From the NCBI GenBank assembly GCA_022494885.1, contig JAGVSM010001282.1, positions 62,001-126,000 of the forward strand: a stretch of 64,000 nucleotides of DNA, read 5' to 3'. A program made the translations under genes and the position numbers. The notes beneath the pieces were generated by a model. That model ran no database searches, had not been told where the DNA came from, and saw only the letters and a program-made list of their open reading frames with translations. How positions within the stretch are numbered: the first letter of the stretch is position 1; every line of letters starts with the position of its first letter. Positions 32,570 to 44,349 of the stretch are shown piece by piece. The DNA is from Micrasema longulum (taxonomy: Eukaryota > Arthropoda > Insecta > Trichoptera > Brachycentridae).

Positions 32570-34050
32570 AATAGGAGACTGCTACGTTCATTTTTGATTT
32601 TTTTTAAAAGCACTTACTCGAAAACTTAGAAATCGAAGTGTTTTGAACTTTGGTAAGATGCCAGGGTTCGCATCTATTATTTTTTGAAAAAACATTATGG
32701 CAGAATTTATAGCAGAAACGGAAAACTTTTTTAAGAACGAAATACGGAAGTCAAAATACCATGATCTATTTTTCACTCAACTTTTTTTTTTCGCAACTGG
32801 CCCTTGGTTTGACAAGGCGGCTCTGCAACCTGTACTAACGAACTGCATGAAAAACAGGTCTTTGTAACGAGAACGAGTCAAGAGCGTTATTTTTCAGTTC
32901 AGCGGTGAACTTTTCAATGTGTTTTTATTCGCAACAATGGAGGTCAAACCTACATTCACTTTATAGGTGATGCTATTACTTAGAAGTCCGATAATACGTT
33001 ACATAGAGTAGATCTTTTCACTGCTACTCGGGTGGGGATGGCCAAAGAATAATTACACATTACAAACAATAGATCAGAACTGTCCCAGTTCAATGACATC
33101 AGTTAATAATTCTATTCATTTGTATTTCCACGATGCTGACAAAAAAATCATGTTCTTACTTTTAGTAGGCATGATAGTAGATCCTATAGGTAGATATCTG
33201 ATTAAAACCAGTATTGCATAGAATCACTTTTGTAAAATGCGATTAAGGTATTATTTTACAGAAATGGTGCAAGATAAGTTTTCCATTATAATTATTACAA
33301 TTGATCGTATATAAATTAACGTAGCACAGGAGCAGGCGGGTCTAGCGGTGAAGCTGTAAACATTAGGACAGTACCTAAAAAACTCGAGATGTTCTTAAAT
33401 ATACGCCAGATTAAAATAACACGCTATATGCTATTTGTTATTAGAGTCGTTTTTTCTTTGCATTACACGAGTTGGATGCTCTTATCTCTACGAGTCTCGA
33501 AGAACAATACGACAACGTTATGAACCTTTAATGCGCGTGCGCGGAAATTTGAATTGAACTAGGACTGGACTCAAAACGAAGAGTTGTATCCAGATTCCGA
33601 CTTATACAACGAATACTTTCAAGGCCTACGTACCAATATTCAGTACCCTAATATAGGAAATGTGTATACGTAGGAAAATATGTTTACTGAAAATAATATT
33701 TAAATTTGTAAATCGCGTGCGCTTGAACGCTTTCTGCGATAGATTTAGGAATGTTTGTGGACTTTTTTTAAAATTTAAAATACATAGGTATTATTTAAAA
33801 ATATTCAAGGGATTCGCCGCATCCACAACATGTATGGGCGGAACGAGGCTGCTTTATTCTTATACTGAATTCATGTGATTGAAAACCCGAAGAAATGTAC
33901 ACCTTTTGATGTCGCATATGTATATGTCTCCTGTGTGCAGGCGGATTAGTAATACAGTTGTGTGTGAAATATAACTAGAATCCAGTCTTAGGCTCGATGG
34001 CTACACTCGGGTAAAAAAATGAAAAGGGAAATTGAGTGCGGGTTAGTCTG
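32570..34050. other. No gene seen
   Basis: AT-rich with short open frames (33660-33878 plus, 32588-32776 minus) of no recognisable content. Confidence 0.4.
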
Positions 34051-34055
34051 CCGCA

Positions 34056-34257
34056 TGGTGAAATCTCTAGCACCTTCGCCCACCATGCCTGAGGTCTAAC
34101 TATTTTTTTAAAGGGTGGCTTAACTTTCCAATATGTCACTGTCCCTGGACTAGTACCTGCAGCGTAAACTATTATAAACTATATAAACTACTGATGACCT
34201 TATTTTTCAAATGGTATTCCAATTCGGGTGCGGACAGGGGTATTATGATGATGATGT
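34056..34257 (+). mobile_element. SINE1, degenerate
   Basis: Recognisable by CCACCATGCCTGAGGTCTAA, TCCCTGGACTAGTACCTGCAGCGTAA and the tail GGGTGCGGACAGGGGTATTATGATGATG. Box B and the middle are lost. Confidence 0.6.
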
Positions 34258-34264
34258 TGATTGA

Positions 34265-34650
34265 TGACAACAGGCTACCGGAGTCCTATAGAACGTCAAT
34301 AAATAACTGTATTTATTTAAAAAATTACTACTTAAGGAGGTACGTGGATGGTGAAATTTAGTTTTAAGTTCTTTTATTTCCTTAAATATTTCTTTCTTGC
34401 AATATGTAAATATATGATTTTTATTTTTTATTTTTATTATGGATTGTTTAAATTTCTTTGTATCATATATTTGCTTGGTATCTTAATTCAGTTTTTATGT
34501 ACATATTATGACTTGTTACTTTATTATTATTTGTTACTATATTATTATTGTTACCATACCTATATGTAAATATTTTTCTGTCGCAAAATGAGTTTGTTGT
34601 AACTCCTGGGAGTACAAAAAAATTGTATGATTTAATAAATAAAAAAATAA
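34265..34650 (+). mobile_element. LINE 3' end
   Basis: The plus strand reads NRLPESYRTSINNCIYLKNY over two frames, matching the (Y)NxLPxxI(R)xxxxxxxFKxxLKxxL C-terminal pattern of CR1/Jockey ORF2. A T-rich 3' region follows, ending GGGAGTACAAAAAAATTGTA and AATAAATAAAAAAATAAAAAA near 34640. The 73-codon open frame at 34348 is Tyr/Phe-rich low complexity in the 3' region and not a gene. Confidence 0.55.
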
Positions 34651-35224
34651 AAAATGTAGATATGTTTATTTTAGTTATTTTTTGACATTATGAACTTAAT
34701 GAAAGCATAAAAAATGGGAAATAAAAAAAAAAGTATTATTTGAGATAATTTAAAACGACCTAAAAAACATTTTTAAATTGAGAATTTTTATAATCTTTAA
34801 GATTTATTTTTCACCCTTTTTTTTAGTTTTATCTTATATATTACTTGTTTATAAAAGTATTTTGCGGTAGAAAATTATTTTTTGTGATATTATCTTGTGC
34901 TATGGTACCCGAGATAAGGCAATAATAATAAATGTTATTAAATATTTCCATATAAACAATTACCGAATTTTCTATGTCAACCGGTTTCAGAACGTACGTC
35001 AAGACACCAACTAAACCAATATGCAAAACCCACTATACACCTTCACCATAGTTGTTACACAAAAATGAAAAACCAACACGATATGCATTTTAATAAGCAA
35101 CCCATGCACTGATTATGTTATGAAAATACTTTATGTTGTGGGAGTAATATTTGAAAAAAGAGGGAGGGGATAAAGGAAGGGCGACATAGGTTAGGCGTTT
35201 AATAGGTATAGGGTGAACATTTCA

Positions 35225-35570
35225 ATGGAAAATCGTATAACGGGCCATATTGAAAGGCTGTTTGTTTATTGATCGAGAGAACATAATTTTTTAAAGCCTT
35301 CCTAAAGTGAAATATTTCCATATTATTTATTTTTAACCCTTAATTATTTTTATATAAGACTTTAACTCCTGTATCTTTATTAAAGGCATAATTAAAATTG
35401 ATTATGCGAATTTGGAGAAATTGTTATTTTGAAGATACCTCATTTGTTCTTTGACAAGAATAAAGAAATTTCTTGATGGTCTTCCAACGTAAGCTGAAGG
35501 ACAAGTATTGCATTTAAATTGGTAAACACCCGAGTTGTCTAATAAACTATAGTAAACAATTAAAAAAACC
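35225..35570 (-). mobile_element. Penelope-like element, GIY-YIG endonuclease remnant
   Basis: The minus strand reads SGVYQFKCNTCPSAYVGRPS, then FFILVKEQMRYLQNNN, SKFA and, after a frame slip, NYAFNKDTGVKVLYK and MEIFHFRKALKN. The GVY...YVG pair with a Cys-x-x-Cys between them, followed by the Lys-Glu-(H/Q)-Met-Arg segment, is the GIY-YIG nuclease signature of Penelope-like elements, which follows their RT domain. Position 2 of GIY is Val. The conserved Arg of the nuclease helix is absent as read (FFILVKE in place of a F-K-x-R-F-K-E-H pattern). No RT domain is found next to it. Inactive. Confidence 0.7.
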
Positions 35571-35714
35571 CTACTAAATATCTTAAATATTAATAAATAA
35601 GGTAAAATTAGTTTGCTAATGCAGTGCAGGTACCAGGTACGGCTATTGATTAAAAAACAGTACTTATTTATAAGGGAAACATAGTACCGATATCTAAACA
35701 AAAATGAAGGGATA

Positions 35715-35815
35715 ATCATTGACCAGTTAACGATAGGTTATCATAAGCCCCGTAAATGCTTAAACTTACATAATATGACCTTGTTTAAAATGCTTTACTT
35801 CTCTGTTGTATTATG
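35715..35815 (-). mobile_element. Foldback MITE family F, arm fragment
   Basis: Minus-strand arm only: TCATTGACCAGTTAACGATAGG, CATAAGCCCCGTAAATGCTT and TTACTTCTCTGTTGTATT. The core is missing. Confidence 0.6.
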
Positions 35816-35819
35816 TAAA

Positions 35820-36200
35820 TAGGTCCTGTCGGATATACAGATCTGGTGGCTTCTAAAAAGAATTTCAAGGCTTTTAAAAAGTTTTGTAATCATTTCGGCG
35901 AATTGATCATGTCCAATCAATATAATCCCAGTCAGTGAAGAATTCACTTCCCTCTTTTCTCAATCCAATGAAGTACATATTATGTACTTCTGGATTACTT
36001 TCTTTCAGCACAAAGATGCTAAGGCTACCAGATTTCAGAGAGCTCTTTCGGGCAGCTTTTCTCGTTTGACAACGAGCAAATTTTCCGTGTATGTGGGCAC
36101 CGCCAAGGAGACTTATGTCCTCAGATGCGGTGTGCGGTATGTGGTGGGCAAGCTGTATTATGTAAATCTTACTTATATTTTTTTGTAACAAATTAAAATT
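35820..36200. other. Open frames on both strands, unrecognised
   Basis: A 94-codon minus frame (35907-36191) and a 68-codon plus frame overlap in this moderately GC-richer stretch. Neither resembles a family I know. They are shadows of each other at most. Confidence 0.25.
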
Positions 36201-36204
36201 ATTA

Positions 36205-36510
36205 ACAAATTACAACAGGGATGGAGAATACCTTAAATAAGGGAATATGGAAGTCAAGGCATTTACAGGGCTTATGACTGGTCATTAACTAGTTTAAGAG
36301 GCCACTTCACATACTGTGTAACATTCATCATTTTGCCTATGTTTGAACATCCATATTTCTTCAATTCTTCCATCTGTTGATTTTAGTGAAGTCAAAGAGC
36401 TGAAACCTTTATTGTTGTGAAGAGATTCATTTCATGAAGAGATTTATCCCGAGTGGGTAAAATCCAGTCTTTTGTCTATATAAACATTTGGACAAACTCA
36501 AATATTGTAA
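36205..36510 (+). mobile_element. Foldback MITE family F, single-arm copy
   Basis: Begins ACAACAGGGATGGAGAATACC; arm core GGGCTTATGACTGGTCATT; ACATACTGTGTAACATTCATC; unique segment with CATCTGTTGATTTTAGTGAAG and AGAGATTCATTTCATG; distal end AACATTTGGACAAACTCAAA. No right arm. Confidence 0.8.
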
Positions 36511-36561
36511 TTAAAATTATTGTTGATTATCATTTATAGAGCCGCCGCGCCGACTCAAGCC

Positions 36562-36755
36562 CAGGGCCATAATTACAACGTAAAGTTAACATAGTTATCT
36601 TCAATCGCCTGTCAAATATTTCCAGTACGAAAATGTGCGTATTTATATAAAAATTTGAAATATCTTTGTCTGTGATCTGTTATTTAATTGTACGGTTTAA
36701 AAAAAAAACCATTTTACTTTTCAATTTAAGATAACTCTTATAATACGGGCCCGGG
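36562..36755. mobile_element. MITE family G, complete copy
   Basis: Left end GGGCCATAATTACAACGTAAA then GTTAACATAGTTATCTTCAAT; right end TTTAAGATAACTCTTATAATACGGGCCC. The ends are imperfect inverted repeats over the first ~40 bp. Internal sequence is AT-rich and non-coding. Confidence 0.6.
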
Positions 36756-36759
36756 GTTC

Positions 36760-37570
36760 TACTGATTAAGTATTTCGCAAAATGAAGTTTTCACCTCGAG
36801 CAAAATCGGCATGTAGACGATGCGCGGTCTGACTTTTCTTCATATAAACGAAATTCCGTATTTTTTCCCCAGATATGGGCATAATAGCGGTGATTTGAAA
36901 GAAAAAAAAAACATGTGTCGTTTTATGTAACTATACATGAATTAATATAATTAATAATTAACTTCTTTTAGAGAAGCTAGGATTATCCATAAACCCTTAA
37001 AAGCCCCTAGTTTTATTTGCAGTATGACAACTATTTTTGAAAAAAGGAAAACGTGCCGACACGGAAAATTTATTTCTAAGATTCTTTCCTAAAAAAAATA
37101 TCAAAATCGGATCAGTTTTGGGGTGCAGAAAATGTGAATACGAATATTTAATTTTGTTGATTTTAATTAGGCATTATCAATCCGACGTGCAGTACATCTG
37201 TGAGAAGTGACGGAAAAACCACATTTAAATACCTATTCTTCACACCGTTCTGCCAACGCATGTACTCTAAACTAGTTTTCCTATTTAAAAACTAGTCCAT
37301 TCGTCCATTGTCCGCGGTGTTTTTTTTCTGAAGCGGGAAAATAAAGAAATAATTTGTTTGACGCGTGCACGATTATATCACCCATTCAAGGCAATAAAAA
37401 ATGAATAACCGCATGGGACGAAGTCGTGATACTTAAGCCTTCATCACGATTCCATCCACAATGCGTTCAGTTTACGGACATAACAATGTTGTGTACTCAT
37501 ACTTATAAACTTGAACACACATGCGCTCATGTTCGTAAGCCTGAAAACCCACAAGCAGTATAGCAGCGGC
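36760..37570. other. No gene seen
   Basis: AT-rich to balanced; no matching repeats or frames. Confidence 0.4.
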
Positions 37571-37574
37571 AGAA

Positions 37575-37665
37575 ATAAGTGCTTAAACCCTTCATAGGCT
37601 GGTTTAAGTGGCCAATTTACACAGTGAGTAACATGCACCATTCATCCGTGTCCGAACACACGAAA
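37575..37665 (+). mobile_element. Foldback MITE family F, fragment
   Basis: TTCATAGGCTGGTTTAAGTGGCC, TTTACACAGTGAGTAACATGC and ACCATTC match the family arm/core junction. Both ends are lost. Confidence 0.55.
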
Positions 37666-37741
37666 AATACGGTTTTGAGTGTGTTTACTCGATGACAACT
37701 CTCAGGTAAAAATTCTGATAAAATCTAGTAGAAATAATTTT

Positions 37742-37872
37742 GCCTAGTGGTTGATCGGAGCTTATGCCTACAAGCCTAAGGTCCCGGGCCAGGTTCCCTG
37801 CAAGGTCGTAATAAAATATGTGTTTGCGAAGAATAAGTGTCACATTAATATTTCACAGTCACTAGGCGCCGT
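37742..37872 (+). mobile_element. SINE1, diverged 5' half
   Basis: CCTAGTGGTTGATCGGAGC, CTAAGGTCCCGGGCCAGGTTCCC and ATTAATATTTCACAGTCAC align with the SINE1 head and first body block. The 3' half is missing. Confidence 0.5.
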
Positions 37873-37879
37873 TTGCAAA

Positions 37880-38190
37880 TTAGAATTGAAGAATGTTATC
37901 TTCAATTAATGAATGAAAAAATGTGTACATTTGTATGAAATTTAAAACATATTTACAAATGTTAAAACTTTTTTTGTTACAGTGATAAAATTTACTAGAT
38001 GTGTAAAAGTAGTTATGTTTAGAATTTTACAAAAAACTTGTACTTTTTAATGAAATTTATGAATAAAAAATATATTTTTTTTTAAATTACAAGAAAAAAT
38101 TGTATGCATATTCTGATACCTTAATTTTACTTTATAGATAAAATTGAAGATAACTGTTGACTTCCCATTGTGTTACAAGCCCTGGGCACT
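37880..38190. mobile_element. MITE family G, carrying a LINE tail
   Basis: Left end GAATGTTATCTTCAATTAATG; right end TTTACTTTATAGATAAAATTGAAG, then ATAACTGTTGACTTCCCATTG and CAAGCCC. Between them, 37965-38085 matches the 3'-most part of LINE family e (GTTACAGTGATAAAATTTACTAG ... AATTTTACAAAAAACTTGTAC), ending A-rich. This looks like a short LINE insertion inside the MITE. Confidence 0.5.
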
Positions 38191-38539
38191 GTGCTGTACA
38201 ATGAGTATCGACTGTTTTTATCCTCATCGGTAAATTTTTCCATCTCTGGTTTCCTGTGCATGGGGTTTATCGTTAAATATTTTTTTTTTAAAATTGTTTT
38301 ACGCTTATATTATCAATATATAATATGTGTAATCAAAAATTAAATTGTATTGATATTAATAATATATCTTTAACTTCCTTTAAAAGTGAAATCTCCAAAA
38401 ATAATTCAAGTTATGATGTTGCGCCTTGAATCCGCAGCCTATATTATGCAGGTGATGTGCAGTTCTGTATGTAGGCACATAATAAATGAACACTGTATGG
38501 TCAACTATAGTTGTATTATTTATTGTAATGTGCAACTGT

Positions 38540-38766
38540 GTGACCAATATTCATTTACATTTCTAGTAATATTATAAGTTTTGTATGATTAGTTATTTTA
38601 TGTTATGTATAATTTTTATGTGACAACATTTATAATAACAATATTATGTGGAAGCCTCTAATTGGACTTTATGATATGTATTTATGGTATAACTGATTCT
38701 TATAAATGTATAAATGTCTGTTGGCTTTCCAATGAAATAAAATAAAATAAAATAAAATAAAATAAA
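38540..38766 (+). repeat. LINE-like terminus with (AAATA)n
   Basis: AT-rich sequence ending in CCAATG followed by about seven units of AAATA (38732-38766). Such tails mark LINE 3' ends in this window. No protein remnant was recognised upstream. Confidence 0.45.
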
Positions 38767-38769
38767 AAT

Positions 38770-39560
38770 TCCAACATTTAAAAAAAAACGAACACATTAA
38801 GCCGGTTTCTAGACTTGTGTGTCAGACAGAAATGTGTGTACGGAGCAACTACTCAACAATGCTAAAAATATGACAATTAACGAGTCAACAGTCAGCTCTT
38901 TATGTACTTTTAACTGGTTTAATTCAGTTCGATATCATTTCAGTAAATAAAGCTGTTTCTGGTGTTATCGAGAAACTAGCAATAATATGCTATTCTGAGC
39001 CAAAATTATCGGCTGAATTCAATTAGCTTACACTAATTATACTGATTGCATAATGAAACATGTATGTCAAGATGATTTATTAGAAATTAGTCGAGCCCTG
39101 TGTAATTAAACTTTGTAAGCCGCTACCATCCATCATAATATATTATTATTTTAACTAATTAACTAGTTATTCGACAACATCTTAAGTACAATAAAATGTT
39201 TGCAGACAAAGACTGTATTTCACCCCCTAGAGCGGCGGTTCCCAACTGTTCATGACTATGGAATCCTAATTGGTCTCCCTTTTTGGCGGAACCTCATTTC
39301 GACAATAAAAAAGTAAATGGACAAAAATATTATTTTTAAGACCCATGACACCTTATTGCTTGCATGTTGTAATGTTTAACTTAATATAAAGACTATTTTG
39401 AAGTTAAAATCTTTACTACACGTATTTTATTTGTAGAATGATTTTTTTCTCAGTTTTCGTTGTAAGCCCTAACTCTCGGAACCCCTTGGACCCTTCCACA
39501 GAACCCCTGGGTTCCGTGGAACACCTTTTAGGACCCGCTGCCCTATAAGAGTTATTAAGA
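38770..39560. other. No gene seen
   Basis: No frame or repeat match. A GC-richer patch lies at 39470-39545 (CTCGGAACCCCTTGGACCC). Confidence 0.35.
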
Positions 39561-39564
39561 TTTA

Positions 39565-39775
39565 CATATCACAACAGAGACGGAGAAAACTTTAGAGAAA
39601 TAAATATGGAAGCCTAAACAGGGCTATGATATATAACTGGCTGGTTTATGTGGCCACTTTACACACTGTGTAATACTCGCCATTTTGACTTTGTTTGAAT
39701 ATCGATATTTATTCCATTCTTCTTTCAAAGAGCTGAATCCTTTATCAATGCGGGCGAGGTACTGGGCAACGCCTA
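39565..39775 (+). mobile_element. Foldback MITE family F, single-arm copy
   Basis: Begins ACAACAGAGACGGAGAAAAC; shortened arm (AGGGCTATGATATATAACTGG, GGTTTATGTGGCCACTTTAC); ACACACTGTGTAATACTCGCC; ends after GAGCTGAATCCTTTATC. Right arm absent. A further scrap of the family start may lie at 39800-39850. Confidence 0.7.
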
Positions 39776-39845
39776 AAAATGATCTCTAGCGAGCTAAAAT
39801 TTACACATTCCAACAGAGATGATGTTCTTTGAGAAGCGAATGTAG

Positions 39846-39989
39846 TCGAGTTCTTTTTATTTGACTAAATATTTTATTTTACACAATTTTATAAAATGAA
39901 AAATGAGAATCGGGCTGTGGCAAGGTGGGATTTGAACCTCGGACCTTTGATCCTTGAGTCCATAACACTACCACTGGACCTTAGCATGC
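39846..39989 (-). mobile_element. SINE2 copy (tRNA-derived)
   Basis: Minus strand: box-A-like CCAGTGGTAGTGTTATGG, box B GAGGTTCAAATCCCACCTTG, then ATTCTCATTTTTCATTTTATA. It resembles the SINE2 head at 54226 (GTGGCTAGTGTCTCGGAG ... AGTTCAAATCCCACTCTACC) but its body differs. Confidence 0.6.
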
Positions 39990-40034
39990 TATACACATTT
40001 TCACCAAGAAAATAATTCAATTATACGTTGTAGA

Positions 40035-40115
40035 CAATTGAAGTTAACTCAAAAGAGAGGGAAAACATTTTTGAGAAGGAAATATGTAAGTCAGCTATTT
40101 CCAGGTCTTTGATGA
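40035..40115 (+). mobile_element. Foldback MITE family F, start fragment
   Basis: AAAAGAGAGGGAAAACATTTT, TGAGAAGGAAATATGTAAGTC and CAGGTCTTTGATG match the outer left arm only. Confidence 0.6.
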
Positions 40116-40119
40116 AATT

Positions 40120-41700
40120 GAATACGGGTCCGGGAAGAGTTAGGAATTATTTATAAAATTTAATTCATAATTATTTGACATTTTGATGCATCTTTTATTA
40201 TGTATGTTCGTAGAGTAGATACACAATATAGTAATATTATGTTATTTTCGTTTGACCTATATAAAATTATAAATGTACCTACATTATATCTTGTTTATGT
40301 TGACTACAAATATGAAAATTGATAACATTATCATTACAATGTATAATTGTATAAGCTTCGTAGATACGGCTTCTACATTACATCTAGGATATGTGTTTTT
40401 TAAAATAGCTTATCTTATTAGGAAAAAAAACAGAAATTATATTAATATAAGTAAAAAATGTAGGAAGTAGTGTATAAACATCTAGTTTTTTTTACAAATA
40501 CAAATCGTAAAACAAGTTACATAGCTGAAGGAGAAAAAGAAATCCCTTATTTATTGAGCAATGTAGCAAAAAAGAAAACATGCTTACGCATTTTTTTTTT
40601 TTAAATCTTTTTTTTTTTATTAACTTTCTTGTTCAACCTTAAAATCATTTTTTTTTTTTTTTAAATTACTTTTTTACCTTCGTTTAGACTAAATGTTAAG
40701 AGGTGTAATGTGCCGATCGAAAAGTAATTATTAATTAGTTATACGAACATTTCAAGTATTTTTTTATTTATAAGAAATACCTTAGAAACGGATTGTTTTT
40801 ATCTAATGTTTTTTTATTTTACTTTTTTAATGGCGTGATTTTGAAAGAAATCGTATTATTTCTAGTGACCGTCCGAAGTTTCGGTTTCGGTATTACGAGT
40901 TTCAGACAATTTTCAGCCGAGACTTCGGCTCAGCCGAAACCTGTGGTTGGGATGTGTCGGATGGCGTTCGGTTGTACTCGGGTGCATCTTATGACTCGTG
41001 ACTAAGTTTTCGTGAGTTCTAAGATCGTTCATATTTATAATTATTAATTCCTTTATAGTTAACTAAATTTTACCCGCGGCCTCGCTCGTATGGTATTAGG
41101 TAGAACTTAGTTTTGTCAATATAAATTTTCTCCATGGAACAATTTATTTTTCGAGATAGAAAGTAGCTTGTATCGATTGCCGGTCCTCTAACTATTACTA
41201 TTAAGAAATGTGATGATCCGTTAGTCTACGGCGACGTAGCATTGTTATTATGTTCACTAATCTAAAATCCTACTACGAAACCGAATCGAAACAAAAAGCA
41301 AACCAAACTAACCTTAATATAGCAAGTCAATTATAGAAATTTGAAGAATTAGTTTAAAATTGATTATTGACAACCCATTTTACCGCCTACTGATTTTTAA
41401 ATTATGTTACTCATTGTTGATATATTACTTTTTTTTTTCGTTTTACTTTTTTTAATTCGGGGTGAAAAATAAGGAGCCTATTTTACTTCTCACCTCTCCG
41501 GCTATTTCTATACAAAAAATGACAATCGGTCGCTCTGTCCAGACGTGAAGGAAACACAAACAAACACACTTTCGCATTTATAATATTAGTATTTAAGCAG
41601 AAATTAGTTAAAGTTCCTAAAGACGCAGGTTTAATAATTAATTCTAAGAAAACCACCGAACAATAAAATTTATACAATACCATCAATTTTACCACATAAC
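40120..41700. other. No gene seen
   Basis: AT-rich with several T runs (40590-40665). A GC-richer patch at 40865-41000 lies partly in the 70-codon plus frame at 40793-41005. I do not recognise it. Confidence 0.35.
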
Positions 41701-41701
41701 T

Positions 41702-41775
41702 ATGCAATAATAATAATAATTATGGATAACTTATATAGCGCCATTTTCGTAATATAATACCTTAAGGGCGCTTAA
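41702..41775 (+). repeat. Dispersed repeat H, copy 2
   Basis: (ATA)n then GGATAACTTATATAGCGCC and ATTTTCGTAATATAATACC, as at 4860-4935. Confidence 0.6.
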
Positions 41776-41779
41776 GTAT

Positions 41780-42540
41780 CCACAGTGATATTGTGCAACC
41801 GTGCATGTGTAAAAATATTGAGCAGTATGTGTATTTAGGTTTAACAATAAATTCTAATTTTAAATAGGATGTACGTATAAGAAAATTGTGTAAGCGATTA
41901 AAAGCAAAAAGTGATATAATGTATGTATTACATTATTATGTCCTTGTTAATACTGTACTTATTATTTATTTATCTCTCTCAGAATCAATTATACGATACG
42001 CTATTACTTCCTGGAGGTTAACAAGTTAAACTAATATTAATTTTATTAAAACTTTGCAAAATTCTATGATCAAATTGCTACTACATAAAGATGTTTACCG
42101 CCAGAGACAGGCTCTACTTTGAAACAACTTTATTTTTCAGCATGCGTCGCACTCAGAGTAAAAACACAAATTGGTACAAGATGATAACACCAGGGGTACT
42201 AGTGTCCTAGTATGGGGGGGCTAGCTGTTCCTTGATATTGTAATAATGATGGCAAAAAGACCGTGCAATTCAATATACCTAAAATATTTAATATGTTACC
42301 AAACAATATTAAATACTGAGTTACATACAGGAGTGAGACGTATGCTCAAATTATGACTAATGAACGTTTGTATTAGTGATAGTTTTTCTATCATGAAATA
42401 CCGTTTCTAACACCTAAATTAAATAATCTGATCAAAGTTTCCTTGCATACAGATCAAATGCATAACGTACCGCTTTATATACGAAAAGGCCTTAAATGGA
42501 ATACGTATATTCATTCGCTTTCCTTGCATAAATAGTTCAA
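41780..42540 (+). mobile_element. Degraded LINE RT fragment
   Basis: Read with several frameshifts, the plus strand gives a region like EQYVYLGLTINSNFK, then HIRKLCKRLKAKSDIMY, SESIIRYAITSW and TLQNSMIKLLLHKD. These are the YLGxxIDxxxxW and S-x-x-x-YGIxxWG motifs following the catalytic core in CR1/L2-like RTs. Beyond about 42130 the similarity fades. No long frame survives. Confidence 0.55.
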
Positions 42541-42724
42541 GAAAACATGACGTCAGCATGTCTTTATAATGTTCAACTGCTGTTAATTATATACATTTTA
42601 TTGATTGAAAAACACGCAGATATATTAATTGAACCTTGTTTTAAAATCATTTTAAAGATCGTTAATATTTCGAAATGGATTGAATATTATAATTAACTAT
42701 TACGAACGTCTAGAATACTTTCAC

Positions 42725-42975
42725 ATTTTCAGTTTAAAGTTCAGAAGGATATGGCTGGTTTCATATTCTTGCACAAAATAATATCTGACTATATACCTAG
42801 ATATCCTTGCTCAGATTAACCTTAATGTACCTCACCGTAATTTCGGTACAAATGCTGTCTTTGTTGTAGGAAATTTTTATAAAAATTCCTCTCTGCCAAG
42901 GATCCTCAGAACAGTTAACGAAATCTCACTAAACAGTAAACAGTACTGTCGATGTGTTTCTGCAGCGAAGGTAAG
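42725..42975 (+). mobile_element. LINE C-terminal fragment
   Basis: The plus strand reads LAQINLNVPHRNFGTNAVFV, then LPRILRTVNEISLN, the (I)NxxVPxRxxR ... xxRMxxxYN pattern at the end of Jockey-type ORF2. It may be the end of the element at 41780, after a gap. Confidence 0.55.
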
Positions 42976-42989
42976 CAAGCATACAAGAA

Positions 42990-44340
42990 GCAGGCGGTAT
43001 TATTTATTTATTATATATAAGGCCTAAGCCAATTACAACAGTTACATGAAGAAACATAAATGCTAGAAACTGAACAAATAGAACATAAAACTATTTAGCA
43101 AAGACAAACAATGGCAAAACAATAATTATACAATATACTTTTATATTTAGTTTTTGGTGATTAAACACTTATTTTTTTGTTTATGGTTTTTAAAAAATAT
43201 TATAATATTAAAGTCTATGGTTGAGAAAAAAATATATATTGGCTATGGTAATGTTATTGTTTTGAATCAAAATTAGACCAATAAGAATAAACGTCAAAAT
43301 CACTTTGCTAGCCCTTCAAAAATTGCAACAATAAATCAGCAGATATTCTAAGTGGTTTAAATAAGTTATTATGGTGGTTTTAAAGTAGACCAAGTTTTAC
43401 GAACACACTTATATTGATTGGCACTTTTCGAGCTACAGAAATTGATATATAAAAAAAAAGAAACTTATAAATCAACTGATATACACTGTAATCGGAAACA
43501 AGGTATTCAAAGTATATATGTATGTATAGACTTGCACTGTAATATTATTATCACTCCTGACTTGAGATGGCACACTTGTCATGTCTGCCTAGATCATGCC
43601 ATGACTATACCCATCGTACATTTAAATAGATTTTTAAAATAAATAAAATAGAAAACGCCGATCTATTGGAGCTCTCATAAGCCTTTTGATTGGCTACAGA
43701 AGAAAAAAAATGTATTTTTTTTTCCGTTTTAAATTTATGATTTTCCATGACTTCATAAAATATTTTTTTCCAAAAAAATATATATCCCTCAAATTTATAA
43801 ATTTACAATGTTTTAATTCATTACTTTTTTTACGAAGTATTTTTATATTTTTCTTGACATCATTTTACAGTTTATTTAAGAGCATTTATTATACCTACTG
43901 CTACGACCGTTCACTTTTTCTAAAAAAAATATATTTATTAAACCATTTATAATTAATTCTGCATATTTGCGCTAAAAACGTACGCACAATATGAAATGTA
44001 TGTAATTCTCAACATCAAGGTATTGAATTCGTTTCTAATTTTATTTTACGCCTTATTCTAAATCTACCCCAACTCAATCAACTCGAATTTTCTATTCCGA
44101 AATTGAAATACTTTAGCCAACATTTCAGTTTCTTGATTTTGGTTACAGAGTTCCAATTTAGTAGTACCGACAAAAATTCAAATAAGTATTCAAATTTTCC
44201 TATGGAAAATTCCAGTATCATCCTTCGACAAACATAAGGTATCTCTTATCATTTCATAGTAGGTGTTAATAGTGTTTATTTAAAAACAGTCATGATGCCT
44301 CTATTTATAAAGAGAAATGATCGAAAACCGCACGTGTTTT
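42990..44340. other. No gene seen
   Basis: AT-rich; an AATAAATAAAATAGAAAA stretch at 43638-43655 could be a LINE tail. The Phe-rich frame at 43686-43952 is low complexity. Confidence 0.35.
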
Positions 44341-44349
44341 CGGAATTGA

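Noticed and set aside
34348..34569. Tyr/Phe-rich 73-codon open frame as a membrane peptide
   Set aside because: Low-complexity T-rich sequence in a LINE 3' region.
38732..38766. Short regular repeats as a CRISPR array
   Set aside because: These are contiguous AAATA units without spacers, typical of a LINE tail.
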